A stretch of DNA of 64,000 nucleotides from CAVSMC01 sp963728935 (GCA_963728935.1 CAVSMC010000001.1:1488001-1552000), one strand, 5' to 3'; positions 16,936-25,823 are shown, counted from the first letter of the stretch. The notes: generated by a model not told the origin, from the sequence alone. A program made the numbers and translations.

Positions 16936-19101
16936 TCAATCCGGAACCGTCACCGTGTTGCTCGAGAACGTGATCTGATCGCCCGCTGCCGGCGATCCGG
17001 AAATCGGCGGCACGTTAGCCGCGGTGATCGCGGGCGCCGCTCCCGGCGTGCCGCCGCGCGGCGTCGTGCGCACGACTTGCGGCGGCGGCAGCGGCGTGTT
17101 CTGCGTGAGGTTCGCCCACATCGCGTCCATCGCGCGGTTGAAATACACGTGCAGCGGAATGAAGCGCGTGTCGTAGCCGGGGAGCGCGGCGTTGTCGATG
17201 AACGCATCGAAGTGCTGCGCATTGGTCACTTCGATGTAGGAGAGCTTGCTCGCGGCGCCTTCGACGATCTTGTTCTGCCCGAAATAGGCGCGCGAGGTGA
17301 ACGACACGGGAACGAGCGCGTCGGAGCGTCCGTGCACGATGATCGCCGGCTTGCCGTGCAGATTGCCCGAGCGCAGCGTCTCGACGATGCCGTTCTGCAC
17401 GCGCAGCGCGTTCGCGTCGCCGCCGGTGAAGAGATTGCGCTGGCAGATCGCCGCGTCGAGGTTGTAGTCCTGCACGCCGGTCGACGGCGATATCGAGACC
17501 GTGCTGTTGACGGCACCGCCGACCGAGTTGTTGCTGATGATCTGGATGCCGGCGGTCGGCGGAACGCCGTTGCCGGTGCCGAAGACCTGCGCAAGCGCGG
17601 CGGCGGCAAGCGGCGCCGGCTTCTGCGTGGCGTCGACGCCGGCGAACGACAACGCGCACAGGTTGTCCTTGACGCTGAACTTTCCGTACGTGTTCGAGTA
17701 CGTCATCGTGATCGGCGGCACCGCCTGCGTGTAGTGCGTCGGAATGATCGGAATCGATTCCGGCTGCCAGCCGTACGCGAGCATCTTGTCGAGCGCCTCC
17801 TCGGCCTGCTCGGCCGCGGTCGCCGTGGTGAGCAAGCCCTTCGCCTTCAAGCCCGCGCAGCGATTCGTTGCGATCGCCGGCACTGGCAGCACGAGCGCGA
17901 TACCCGCTGCATTGGCCATACGCGTCGACAACGATGCGCACGGCGCGTACAGGTTTTCGAACGTGAAGTAGTCGTAAAGCGTCTTCCCGGCGCCGACGGT
18001 CGTCGTGCTGCCGCGGCGTACGACGAGCGTCGTGTTGGGCGTGAGCTCGACGTTGGGCTCCGTCACGGCGACGCCGTCGATCAGCCCTTCGGTGTCCTGC
18101 TCGGCGGCTGCAACGGACGCGCCGCCGCCGTTCGACACCGACGACGCGATGACGATCGTGTTGTCCGCCTTGATCTGAACTTTCGACGTGCCGTCGTCGA
18201 ACTTGTCCGAGAACTGCTCGTTCAGCACGTACAACGCGAAGCGCACGGCGTTCAGCGTGTCGCGTCCCCAATCCTTTTCCGGATTCTGCTGCGAATGCGC
18301 GTGCTTGACGGCGATGCGATTCGGCGTCGCAGTGTTGAATGCCGCGAGATCGGCCGCCGACAACGCCGCCGTGAAGTTCGAGTTCTTGCCGGCGGCCGTC
18401 GCGTCGCTGCGCACGCCGTTCTGCAGATTCACCGTATTCGTCGCGAGATCGTGCACGCCGCTGCCGGTGCCCTTGTCCGTGTAAGCCACTGCGCAGCCGC
18501 GCTTCAGGCCCCATTCGCCGGCGGTGCCGATCGCGCCATAGACGCCGCGCGATCCCGACGACGCGCCGGTCACGATGCACGGCTTGTCCTTGTTGAATGA
18601 TGCCGGCACCTGGACCATCATCGTCACGTTCTTCGCGCCGGTGCCGTCGTCGGCGTACGCGAGGTATTCGGTGCCGGCGATCTTCCCTTCGCCGAGCGTA
18701 TTGGCCCCGGACGAGTCGATGTTGGGGCCGAACAGCGTGCCGTAACCGCCGTTGGCCGCAATCGGAACGATCGCACGGTAGTTGTTGTAGATCGCGAGTT
18801 TGCGCAGCTCCGCTGCGGTGGGCGCCGTCGGGTTCGCAACCGTCGGCGACGCGCCGGCGAGACCGGTCTTGCCCAATCCGGCGGTCAGCAGGTCGTCGCT
18901 CGTCCCGTCGTACGTCGTCTTGGTCACCGCGCCGACGAACGACGGCTTCACGTTGGTGATGAAGTTATCGCCGCCGCCGCCGCAGCCGGTGAGCAATCCA
19001 ATGGCCGACGCAAGCACGACGGCAAGCGTACAGGTCCTCGTCGCCGCCCGCACGCACTGCCGGCCGCGGAACTGCGCCGGTGCATCGCTTCGCATCCTCA
19101 T
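16936..19101 (-). CDS. D-(-)-3-hydroxybutyrate oligomer hydrolase (lipoprotein)
   Basis: 721 residues. The signal ends in LLTGC followed by a glycine run, so the protein is a lipoprotein. Its length and landmarks match the 3HB-oligomer hydrolase family. They include a conserved VTGASSGSRGVYGAIGTAGEW block, the nucleophile region ASSVSNGGGASVAAAEQD (Ser-Asn-Gly-Gly) at about residue 320, and a late HGRSDALVPVSFTSR with the acid and an AQHFDAF histidine. The enzyme hydrolyses soluble 3-hydroxybutyrate oligomers released from polyhydroxybutyrate, which points to PHB use by this organism. It is transcribed alone, with a terminator after it, and diverges from the two SOD-like genes. The start could be up to a few codons later. 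Confidence 0.88.
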   Translation of the reverse strand: MRMRSDAPAQFRGRQCVRAATRTCTLAVVLASAIGLLTGCGGGGDNFITNVKPSFVGAVTKTTYDGTSDDLLTAGLGKTGLAGASPTVANPTAPTAAELRKLAIYNNYRAIVPIAANGGYGTLFGPNIDSSGANTLGEGKIAGTEYLAYADDGTGAKNVTMMVQVPASFNKDKPCIVTGASSGSRGVYGAIGTAGEWGLKRGCAVAYTDKGTGSGVHDLATNTVNLQNGVRSDATAAGKNSNFTAALSAADLAAFNTATPNRIAVKHAHSQQNPEKDWGRDTLNAVRFALYVLNEQFSDKFDDGTSKVQIKADNTIVIASSVSNGGGASVAAAEQDTEGLIDGVAVTEPNVELTPNTTLVVRRGSTTTVGAGKTLYDYFTFENLYAPCASLSTRMANAAGIALVLPVPAIATNRCAGLKAKGLLTTATAAEQAEEALDKMLAYGWQPESIPIIPTHYTQAVPPITMTYSNTYGKFSVKDNLCALSFAGVDATQKPAPLAAAALAQVFGTGNGVPPTAGIQIISNNSVGGAVNSTVSISPSTGVQDYNLDAAICQRNLFTGGDANALRVQNGIVETLRSGNLHGKPAIIVHGRSDALVPVSFTSRAYFGQNKIVEGAASKLSYIEVTNAQHFDAFIDNAALPGYDTRFIPLHVYFNRAMDAMWANLTQNTPLPPPQVVRTTPRGGTPGAAPAITAANVPPISGSPAAGDQITFSSNTVTVPD

Positions 19102-19257
19102 CGTTCCCCCTTTGTTGTCGAACCGGAATCGGATCCACCAATCGCTTCGATCGAGCCGCGCCTGCGCCGATTATAATCACGGGTCGGCCCGCGGTGGCGA
19201 ACCGCGAAGTGTCGAACGCGAATGCCGCGCTTGCCGTCACGACAAATGGGGACAAAC

Positions 19258-19776
19258 ATGAGACATACCGTTGCGCTTCTCGCATCCGCCGTCTTCGCAA
19301 CGGGCTGCTCGTCGATGCCCGGTGCGGGTCCCAGCGCGACCGCGGAGCTTTCGCCGACGCAGGGCAATACCGCGCGCGGGACCATCACATTTACGCAGTC
19401 CGGCGATCGCGTGAAAGTCGTCGCCAGCCTGTCCGGTCTCCCGGCCGGGCCGCACGGCCTCCATGTTCATGAAAAGGGCGATTGCAGCGCTCCCGACGGC
19501 ATGAGCGCGGGCGGCCATTTCAATCCGTTGGGTAAGCCGCACGGGCATTACGAAAGCAGCGAACGTCATGCCGGCGACATGCCGTCGATCGTTGCCGATG
19601 CTGCGGGAAACGCCACGCTGACGGTAACGCTCGATACGATCGCCGTCGGCACGGGCCCCGCCGACATCGTCGGCAAGAGCGTCATCGTGCACAAGGACCC
19701 CGACGACTACAAAACGCAACCGACGGGCAATTCCGGCGCGCGCATTGCATGCGGCGTGATTCGCAAGTCCGCTTAG
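19258..19776 (+). CDS. sodC: Cu/Zn superoxide dismutase (periplasmic lipoprotein)
   Basis: 172 residues with a lipoprotein signal (LLASAVFATGC). All metal ligands are in place: HVH in GLHVHEKGDC, the bridging histidine in GGHFNP, HGHYESSERHAGDMPS with the remaining zinc ligands including Asp, the last copper histidine in VIVHKDPDDY, and the guiding arginine in GNSGARIACGVI. Both disulfide cysteines are present. It converts periplasmic superoxide to peroxide and oxygen. ATG 19258 is preferred because the hydrophobic signal starts directly after it. A second, degenerate SOD-like gene follows immediately, with little or no gap. Confidence 0.95.
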   Translation: MRHTVALLASAVFATGCSSMPGAGPSATAELSPTQGNTARGTITFTQSGDRVKVVASLSGLPAGPHGLHVHEKGDCSAPDGMSAGGHFNPLGKPHGHYESSERHAGDMPSIVADAAGNATLTVTLDTIAVGTGPADIVGKSVIVHKDPDDYKTQPTGNSGARIACGVIRKSA

Positions 19777-19787
19777 GTGATCGTGGC

Positions 19788-20327
19788 GTGTTCGATCCGC
19801 GTGCGCTCGCTGTCGCGGTATCGCTGGCGCTGACGGCCGGCGTCGCGCTCGACGGCTGCCAATCGTCGTCCGACCTGTTCGGATCGGACGCGCAGCCTTC
19901 GCCGCGCTCGTCCGCGTACGGCGCGACGCTCGCGCCGAAGAACGGCAGCGCCGCGAACGGCAGCGTGCGCATCGCCGAGCGCGACGATGGCGTGGCCATC
20001 TCGATCAGTGTGAGCGGACTCACGCCCGGGCGCTATAGCGTCGCTTTCCACGCGACCGGCAACTGCTCGTCGCCGAACGCGTTCTCGGCGGGCCCGCCGT
20101 GGGCGCCGCCGGGTGTCGAGCCCGCCCGCTTGTGGGTGCCCGCGTCGAGCGAGGGCTACGCAGCGCTCTCGGTGAAGCTCCGCGGCTACAAGCTCGAGGG
20201 ACCGGACGGACTGCTCGGCAAGGCGGTCGTGTTGCACGACGGCAGCGGAGGGCTCGACGCGCAGCCCGGCGTGCCAAACAGTCGAGTCGCATGCGGCGTC
20301 ATCGGTCCGATGCACTCGTTCTTCTGA
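19788..20327 (+). CDS. SodC-like lipoprotein lacking the Cu/Zn site
   Basis: About 179 residues from GTG 19788; an in-frame ATG at 19749 overlapping sodC is the alternative. A lipoprotein signal ends VALDGC. The fold matches its neighbour: NGSVRIAERDDGVAISISVSGLTPGRYSV lines up with the SOD strands, the ending PGVPNSRVACGVI keeps the arginine and cysteine, and GNCSSP keeps the other cysteine. But HVH has become AFH, GGHFNP has become AGPPWAP, and the zinc loop is lost, with only single histidines remaining (FHATG, VLHDG). It therefore probably has no dismutase activity. It looks like a duplicated sodC that diverged in place. GC content and strand match its neighbours. Confidence 0.8.
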   Translation: MFDPRALAVAVSLALTAGVALDGCQSSSDLFGSDAQPSPRSSAYGATLAPKNGSAANGSVRIAERDDGVAISISVSGLTPGRYSVAFHATGNCSSPNAFSAGPPWAPPGVEPARLWVPASSEGYAALSVKLRGYKLEGPDGLLGKAVVLHDGSGGLDAQPGVPNSRVACGVIGPMHSFF

Positions 20328-20361
20328 TTGCGCCGTTCAACGCTGTCATCGTCGATCCGTC

Positions 20362-21150
20362 ATGGGCTTCCTCGCCGGCAAGAAGATCCTGATCACGGGC
20401 GTGCTGTCGAATCGCTCGATTGCGTTCGGCGTCGCGCGCGCCTGCAAGCGCGAAGGTGCCGATCTCGCGTTCACCTACGTCAACGACGAGCTGAAGGATC
20501 GTGTCGCGCGAATCGCCGCCGAGTTCGGTACCGTGCCGCTGTTGCCGTGCGACGTCACCAAGGATGACGACATCGACGCGCTGTTCGATTCGCTCGCGCG
20601 CGAATGGGGCTCGCTTGATTCGCTGCTGCATTCGATCGCGTTCGCGCCGCGCGAGGCGATCGCCGGCGATTATCTCGATTCGCTGTCGCGACAGGCGTTC
20701 GCGATCGCGCACGACGTGAGCTCGTACAGCTTCGCCGCGCTCGCGAAGGGCGCGCGGCCGCTGATGCAGGGCGGCGCGGGCTCGCTCGTCACGCTCACCT
20801 ATCTCGGCGCGGTTCGGTCGGTGCCCAACTACAACGTGATGGGGCTCGCGAAGGCGAGTCTCGAGGCGAACGTCCGTTATCTGGCGGCGAGTCTCGGCCC
20901 GCAGAACATTCGCGTCAACGCCATCTCGGCCGGCCCGATCAAGACGCTGGCCGCGGCAGGAATCGGCAATTTCGGCAAGCTGCTGTCGCGCTTCGAGAAG
21001 GCGGCGCCGCTTCGGCGCAACGTGACGATCGACGAAGTCGGCAATGCCGCCGCGTTCCTGTTCTCCGATCTTTCGAGCGCGATCACCGGCGAGATCATGT
21101 ACGTCGACTGCGGCTATTCGACGGTCGCGGTGAGCGCCGCCGAAGATTGA
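20362..21150 (+). CDS. fabI: Enoyl-[acyl-carrier-protein] reductase [NADH]
   Basis: 262 residues. The FabI signature is clear: the cofactor motif GVLSNRSIAFGVA, the substrate-loop segment SIAFAPR, and the catalytic pair in YNVMGLAKASLEANVRYLA (Tyr-x6-Lys). The ending ITGEIMYVDCGYS is also typical. It performs the last reduction of each fatty-acid elongation cycle using NADH and is the target of triclosan-type inhibitors. Its stop overlaps or abuts the next gene, an FAD oxidoreductase, so the two are probably cotranscribed. Confidence 0.96.
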   Translation: MGFLAGKKILITGVLSNRSIAFGVARACKREGADLAFTYVNDELKDRVARIAAEFGTVPLLPCDVTKDDDIDALFDSLAREWGSLDSLLHSIAFAPREAIAGDYLDSLSRQAFAIAHDVSSYSFAALAKGARPLMQGGAGSLVTLTYLGAVRSVPNYNVMGLAKASLEANVRYLAASLGPQNIRVNAISAGPIKTLAAAGIGNFGKLLSRFEKAAPLRRNVTIDEVGNAAAFLFSDLSSAITGEIMYVDCGYSTVAVSAAED

Positions 21151-21158
21151 CGCCGCAC

Positions 21159-22787
21159 ATGATCGCAAACGCGAAGCGCTACGACGCCGTCATCGTCGGC
21201 GGCGGTCACAACGCACTTGTCTGCGCGGCGTATCTTGCGGCCGGCGGACTGTCGGTGTGCGTGCTCGAGCGGCGCAACGTCCTGGGCGGCGCGGTCGTCA
21301 CCGAGGAGTTCTTCCCGGAATTTCGCAATTCGTCGCTCGCCTACACGGTAAGCCTGCTGCATCCGAAGGTCATTCGCGATCTCAAGCTCGAGCAGCACGG
21401 CCTTCGCATCGTGCTGCGGCCTTTTTCGAATTTCCTGCCGCTGCCGGGTCCCGATTACATCAAGGTCGGCGGCGGTCTCGCCGCGACGCAGGCGCAAGTC
21501 GGGCGGTTCTCGCGCCGCGACGCCGAAACGCTGCCGTCCTACTACGCGATGCTCGACCGCGTCGCCGACGTCATGCGCGAGCTGCTGCTCGCCACGCCGC
21601 CGAACATCGGCGCGCCGGGCGGTTTCAGCCTCGGCTCGCTGCTCGACGCGTGGAAGACCGCTCGCGCGTTTCGCGCGCTCGATCTCGCCGGGCGCCGCGA
21701 CGTGCTCGATCTGTTCGCGAAGAGCGCGGGCGACGTGCTCGATCGGTGGTTCGACTCCGATCCGATCAAGGCGGCGTTCGGATTCGACTCCGTCGTCGGC
21801 AACTTCGGGAGTCCGTATTCGCCCGGCTCGGCGTACGTGCTGCTGCACCATGTGTTCGGCGAAGCGAATGGCCAGCGCGGACAATGGGGGCACGCGATCG
21901 GCGGCATGGGGGCGATCACGCAGGCGATGGCGCGCGAATGCGAAGCGCGCGGCGTCGAGCTTCGCACCGGCGCGCCGGTGGCGCGCGTGCTCGTCAAGGC
22001 CGGGCGCGCGGCCGGTGTCGAGCTCGAAAGCGGCGACGTGGTCGAGGCGCTGCGCGTCATCGCGGGCGTCGAGCCGAAGCTCCTGTTCGAGAAGCTGGTA
22101 GCGCCCGAGCACCTGGACGAAGACTTTCGCGCGCGCATCGCGGCGTACAAGTGCGCATCCGGAACGTTTCGCGTCAACGTCGCGCTCTCCGAGCTTCCCG
22201 ATTTCGCGGCACTTCGCGGCACGCATCCGCAGCCGCATCACGCGAGCGGCATCATCATCGCGCCGTCGCTCGCCTACATGGAGCGCGCGTACTTCGATGC
22301 CAAGACGTTCGGCTGGTCGCGCGCGCCGATCGTCGAGGTGCTGATCCCGTCGGTGGTCGACGATTCGCTCGCGCCTCGCGGCGCGCACGTCGCGAGCCTG
22401 TTCTGCCAGCACGTGCATCCGGCAATCGGTCGCGTCGTGCCGGGCCGCACGTGGGACGACGCTCGCGATGAAGTCGCCGACGTGATGATCGACACCGTCA
22501 ACCACGTCGCGCCGAACTTCCGTGCGAGCGTGATCGGCCGCCGGGCGTGGACGCCGCTCGACATGGAGCGCGACTTCGGATTGACCGGCGGCGATATCTT
22601 CCACGGTGCGCTGACGCTCGATCAGCTCTTCAGCGCGCGTCCGGTGCTCGGCCACGGCAACTACCGCGCGCCCGTTCGCGGACTCTACCTGTGCGGCTCC
22701 GGCACGCATCCGGGCGGCGGGGTGACGGGAGTGCCAGGCCACAACGCCGCGCGCGAGATCCTGCGCGACGCGCGGCGGCGGCGCTGA
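21159..22787 (+). CDS. FAD-dependent oxidoreductase, phytoene-dehydrogenase / PYROXD2-like
   Basis: 542 residues from ATG 21159 (a TTG at 21147 overlapping fabI would add four). An N-terminal dinucleotide-binding motif VIVGGGHNALVCAAYLA is followed by VLERRNVLGGAVVTEE, the second FAD contact. The C-terminal FAD segment is GLYLCGSGTHPGGGVTGVPGHNAAR. The order matches the NAD(P)/FAD-dependent oxidoreductases related to carotenoid desaturases and to mitochondrial PYROXD2. No carotenoid genes are nearby, so a desaturase role is unlikely. The substrate is unknown. It sits between fabI and an MFS carrier, starting 8 bases after one and ending one base before the other. Confidence 0.85.
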   Translation: MIANAKRYDAVIVGGGHNALVCAAYLAAGGLSVCVLERRNVLGGAVVTEEFFPEFRNSSLAYTVSLLHPKVIRDLKLEQHGLRIVLRPFSNFLPLPGPDYIKVGGGLAATQAQVGRFSRRDAETLPSYYAMLDRVADVMRELLLATPPNIGAPGGFSLGSLLDAWKTARAFRALDLAGRRDVLDLFAKSAGDVLDRWFDSDPIKAAFGFDSVVGNFGSPYSPGSAYVLLHHVFGEANGQRGQWGHAIGGMGAITQAMARECEARGVELRTGAPVARVLVKAGRAAGVELESGDVVEALRVIAGVEPKLLFEKLVAPEHLDEDFRARIAAYKCASGTFRVNVALSELPDFAALRGTHPQPHHASGIIIAPSLAYMERAYFDAKTFGWSRAPIVEVLIPSVVDDSLAPRGAHVASLFCQHVHPAIGRVVPGRTWDDARDEVADVMIDTVNHVAPNFRASVIGRRAWTPLDMERDFGLTGGDIFHGALTLDQLFSARPVLGHGNYRAPVRGLYLCGSGTHPGGGVTGVPGHNAAREILRDARRRR

Positions 22788-22788
22788 C

Positions 22789-23994
22789 GTGGGCGAGAGC
22801 CCGCGCGACGGGCCGCGGCTTGTCGTGACGATCTGCGCGCTCGGCGTTGCGCAGATCGTCTCGTGGGGGACGCTGTTCTATTCGATCAGCGTTCTTGCCG
22901 CGCCGATTCGCGACGAGCTCGGCGTCGGCGACGTGACGCTGTTCGGCGGCTACACGGCGGGTCTGATCGTGTCGAGCGCTGCGTCGCCGTGGATCGGGCG
23001 GCGCATCGACACGTTCGGCGGTCGAAGCGTTCTCGCCGTCGGATCGCTGCTCGCCACCGCGGCGCTCGTGGCGCTTGCGCTCGCGCAGGGCCCGGTAAGT
23101 CTTACCGCCGGGTGGGTGCTCGCTGGCGCGGCGATGGCGGCGACGCTCTACGATCCGGCATTCGCCGCGCTGTCGCTGATAGCAGGCAGCTCGTACCGCC
23201 GCGCGGTGACGGTGCTGACGTTGTTCGGCGGCTTTGCGAGCACGGTGTTCTGGCCGCTGTCGCACGTGCTGCAGGAATACGTCGGCTGGCGGGGCGTGTT
23301 CGGCGCATACGCGCTGCTCCATCTCGCGCTCTGCCTGCCGCTGCATGTCATCTATCTGCCGCGCGGGGGCGGTCGCGGCGCGGCGGGCGTGCATTCGCCC
23401 GCGCGCGAGCCCGTTTCCCCGGCGGCGGCGCGCGTCTATTTCTGGCTCGCGGCGGCGCTCGCGCTCGCATCGCTGCTCGCCGGGGGCATATCGGCGCATT
23501 TGATCGGGCTCTTGACGGCGAGAGGGTTCACCCCCGGCCAGGCGGTCGCCGTCGGCGCGCTGATCGGTCCGATGCAGGTCGCCGGCCGCATCGTCGAGTT
23601 CGCGTTCGAGCGACGTTTTCGCGCGGTAGCGGTCGGCACGTTCGCGTTCGCGCTGCTCGCCGGCTCGTTCGCCGTATTCACGCAGGCGTCGGCGAACCTC
23701 GCGATCGCGGTCGCGTTCGCGGCGCTCTACGGCTGGAGCAACGGCGTGATGACGATCGTACGAGGCGTCGTGCCGGCGGAGCTATTTGGACGTCGCGATT
23801 ACGGCGCGCTGCTCGGACGCCTCGCGATGCCGCAGCTCTTCGCGCGCGCGGTCGCGCCGCTCGCGCTGGCGGCGTTCTTCGCGATCGACGCCGATCGCAC
23901 GCGCGTGCCGTGGGTGTTGCTGGGTTGCGCCGCTTTCGCGCTCGGCGCGTACCAACTCGCGATACGCACCGGCACCAAGGTTGAAGTCGATTGA
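22789..23994 (+). CDS. MFS transporter
   Basis: 401 residues from a GTG start one base after the previous stop. Twelve membrane segments can be counted in two blocks of six, with a hydrophilic central loop (about residues 195-215, rich in R/G/P). The loop between helices 2 and 3 contains GRRIDTFGGRSVL, the MFS motif A equivalent. It resembles the oxalate/formate-antiporter-like MFS group common in betaproteobacteria. The substrate is unknown. Its 3' end is followed by an inverted repeat of the GGGTCAGACTCGA family and then, convergently, by rnpB. Confidence 0.85.
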   Translation: MGESPRDGPRLVVTICALGVAQIVSWGTLFYSISVLAAPIRDELGVGDVTLFGGYTAGLIVSSAASPWIGRRIDTFGGRSVLAVGSLLATAALVALALAQGPVSLTAGWVLAGAAMAATLYDPAFAALSLIAGSSYRRAVTVLTLFGGFASTVFWPLSHVLQEYVGWRGVFGAYALLHLALCLPLHVIYLPRGGGRGAAGVHSPAREPVSPAAARVYFWLAAALALASLLAGGISAHLIGLLTARGFTPGQAVAVGALIGPMQVAGRIVEFAFERRFRAVAVGTFAFALLAGSFAVFTQASANLAIAVAFAALYGWSNGVMTIVRGVVPAELFGRRDYGALLGRLAMPQLFARAVAPLALAAFFAIDADRTRVPWVLLGCAAFALGAYQLAIRTGTKVEVD

Positions 23995-24001
23995 AACGAA
24001 C

Positions 24002-24041
24002 CGGGTCAGACTCGATTGCGAGCGCGATCGAGTCTGACCCG
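24002..24041. repeat. GGGTCAGACTCGA-family inverted repeat, copy 1
   Basis: Perfect 15-base arms (24002-24016 and 24027-24041) around a 10-base loop. It lies between the 3' end of the MFS gene and the 3' end of rnpB, so it could end transcription from either side, although it has no T-tract. The same arm sequence recurs at 24.4, 28.4 and 52.6 kb. Confidence 0.9.
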
Positions 24042-24045
24042 AATG

Positions 24046-24406
24046 AAGACCGAAGTCAGCCGGTAAGCCGGGTTCTGTTACGGCGTGCGAGACGCACGCT
24101 ATGACCGTCATTCCTCTAGGCCCGCCGTTACCGACGGGCTCGAGCCACCTACCCGCGGACTCGGCGAGCAGCGTCATCGTCCGCCTGCTTGGTGTTGCTC
24201 CGGATGGAGGTTGCCGCGTTTCACCCGTCCGCGGTCGAAACCGCGAACGACTCGTCTCTGTGGCCCTGTTCCTCGCGTTCGTCGGCCGCTTGCGCGGGCG
24301 ACTTATCGCGTCTGGGCGTTACCCAGCATCCTTGCTCTGCGGAGCCCGGACTTTCCTCTCCCTCGCTCGAAGAACGAGGCAGCGACGGCCTGGCTGGCTT
24401 CGGGCC
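24046..24406 (-). ncRNA. rnpB: RNase P RNA
   Basis: On the minus strand the RNA starts near 24405. Its conserved core is readable: GAGGAAAGTCCGGGCTCC (P4/CR-I region), GGGTAACGCCC, ACAGAGACGAG, GTGAAACGCGGCAACCTCC, and near the 3' end TAGAGGAATGACGG and ACAGAACCCGGCTTA, the strand that completes P4. The two ends pair as helix P1: CCGAAGCCAGCC (24403-24392) with GGCTGACTTCGG (24061-24050), one C-A mismatch. It is the catalytic RNA that matures tRNA 5' ends; this is bacterial type A. Both flanks carry inverted repeats of the GGGTCAGACTCGA family, and the promoter region overlaps one of them. Confidence 0.96.
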
Positions 24407-24418
24407 GCTAGGATATCG

Positions 24419-24552
24419 CAATAAGTAGGGTCAGACTCGACTTTTCGCACTTCGATCGCCGCTGCCGGGCCGGCGAGACTCGACTTTCCCGAACGTCGTG
24501 CGGGTGGCAAGCCATGCGCGAAAGTCGAGTCTGACCCCACTTACTACTTATT
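24419..24552. repeat. GGGTCAGACTCGA-family inverted repeat, copy 2 (composite)
   Basis: Left arm 24419-24448 (AATAAGTA, GGGTCAGACTCGACTTTT, CGCA) and right arm 24515-24552 mirror each other; the right arm has 7 extra bases. A third partial arm, AGACTCGACTTTCCC, lies in the middle (24477-24490). The right arm contains the stop codon of pyrC. The left arm ends directly upstream of the rnpB 5' end, so the repeat occupies the rnpB promoter zone. Confidence 0.88.
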
Positions 24553-25597
24553 GGACGCGCCAGCGCACGCTCTCGCCGGCGCGCAGCGGCACGATCGTAT
24601 CGGCGCCGAACGCGAACTCGGCGGGCACTTGCCACGCATTGCGCACGAGCGTCACCGTGTCGCGGTTTCGCGGCAGACCGTAGAAATCGGCGCCGTGAAG
24701 GCTCGCGAAAGCCTCGAGCCGATCGAGCGCACCCGCATCCTCGAACGCTTCGGCGTAGAGCTCGAGCGCAGCCGGCGCGCTATAGCATCCTGCGCATCCG
24801 CAGGCATGCTCCTTGGTCGCCCGCGCATGCGGCGCGCTGTCGGTGCCGAGGAAGAACTTCGGATTGCCCGACGTCGCCGCTCGGACGAGCGCCTCGCGAT
24901 GCGTCTCGCGCTTGAGGACCGGAAGGCAGTACAGATGCGGCCGCACGCCGCCGACCAGCATCGCGTTGCGCGAATACAGCAGATGCTGCGGCGTGATCGT
25001 CGCGGCCACCGTCGACGGCGCCGTCAAGACGAAATCGACGGCTTCGGCGGTCGTCGCGTGCTCGAGCACGATGCGAAGCGCGGGGAAGTCGCGCACGATC
25101 CGCGACAGATGACGATCGATGAACACGCGCTCGCGATCGAACACGTCGATGTCCGCGTCGGTCACTTCGCCGTGCACGGCGAGCACGACGCCTTCGCGCT
25201 CCATCGCTGCGAGCGCCGGATATGCGCGATCGAGCGACGTGACGCCCGAATCCGCGTTCGTCGTCGCCCCCGCGGGGTAATACTTGATCGCGTGGACGAA
25301 GCCGGATGCCTTGGCGTGCGCGACCTCGCCGGCCGACGTATTGTCGGTCAGGTAGAGCGTCATCAACGGCTCGAAGCGGCTTTCAAGCGGGCGCGCCGCC
25401 AGGATTCGCTCGCGGTAGGCACCGGCGATCGCTACGGTGGCGACAGGCGGTCTCAAGTTGGGCATGACGATTGCTCTGCCGAAGACGCGCGCCGTCGCGG
25501 CGAGCACGGATCGCATGGCCTCGCCGTCGCGCAGGTGCAGATGCCAATCGTCGGGGCGAACGAGGGTCAGCGGGTCGGTCCGTCGCGGGGTGCTCAT
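24548..25597 (-). CDS. pyrC: Dihydroorotase (class II)
   Basis: 349 residues, the usual length of PyrC. The first zinc ligands are in DDWHLHLRDG. The carboxylated lysine is in HAIKYYPAGATTNADSG. Further histidines are in AVHGEV and LEHATT, and the catalytic aspartate is in LGTDSAPHA. It closes carbamoyl-aspartate to dihydroorotate in pyrimidine synthesis. The start MSTPRRTDPLTL at 25597 is chosen; an ATG at 25606 is possible and the much longer upstream frame has no homology. Its stop codon lies inside the arm of a dispersed repeat, so the last residues may have been set by that insertion. Confidence 0.95.
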   Translation of the reverse strand: MSTPRRTDPLTLVRPDDWHLHLRDGEAMRSVLAATARVFGRAIVMPNLRPPVATVAIAGAYRERILAARPLESRFEPLMTLYLTDNTSAGEVAHAKASGFVHAIKYYPAGATTNADSGVTSLDRAYPALAAMEREGVVLAVHGEVTDADIDVFDRERVFIDRHLSRIVRDFPALRIVLEHATTAEAVDFVLTAPSTVAATITPQHLLYSRNAMLVGGVRPHLYCLPVLKRETHREALVRAATSGNPKFFLGTDSAPHARATKEHACGCAGCYSAPAALELYAEAFEDAGALDRLEAFASLHGADFYGLPRNRDTVTLVRNAWQVPAEFAFGADTIVPLRAGESVRWRVQ

Positions 25598-25674
25598 GCT
25601 AGGCATTTGTTTTTCTGTGACAATTTGACGCGCCCCGGCAATGGGTTCGGCCTCGCGGTACGCGAAGCGCGGCC

Positions 25675-25705
25675 TTGGCATCGAAGGTAGAAGGCGCGTT
25701 ATAAT
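25675..25705 (+). promoter_or_regulatory. Likely sigma70 promoter of dksA
   Basis: TTGGCA (25675-25680), 19-base spacer, consensus TATAAT (25700-25705). The spacer is two bases longer than ideal. It would give a leader of about 110 bases before the dksA ATG. Confidence 0.5.
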
Positions 25706-25823
25706 GGCAAGTTTACTGCGGCGAACCCACGAGCTACGTCGCGCCGGGGCCAACGTCGAGTTGGCCGCGCAGCGGAAGTCGAGAGATTTTCTTCGGGCAG
25801 GGCCGATGTCACCAGAGGTCAGC

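Noticed and set aside
17077..18600. A 507-codon plus-strand frame opposite the 3HB-oligomer hydrolase gene
   Set aside because: It is the antisense shadow of a gene with clear homology and codon bias; its translation is arginine-rich and matches nothing.
25806..25823. Earlier ATG for dksA
   Set aside because: The ATG at 25824 has the better-placed GAGGT and gives the standard 151-residue length.
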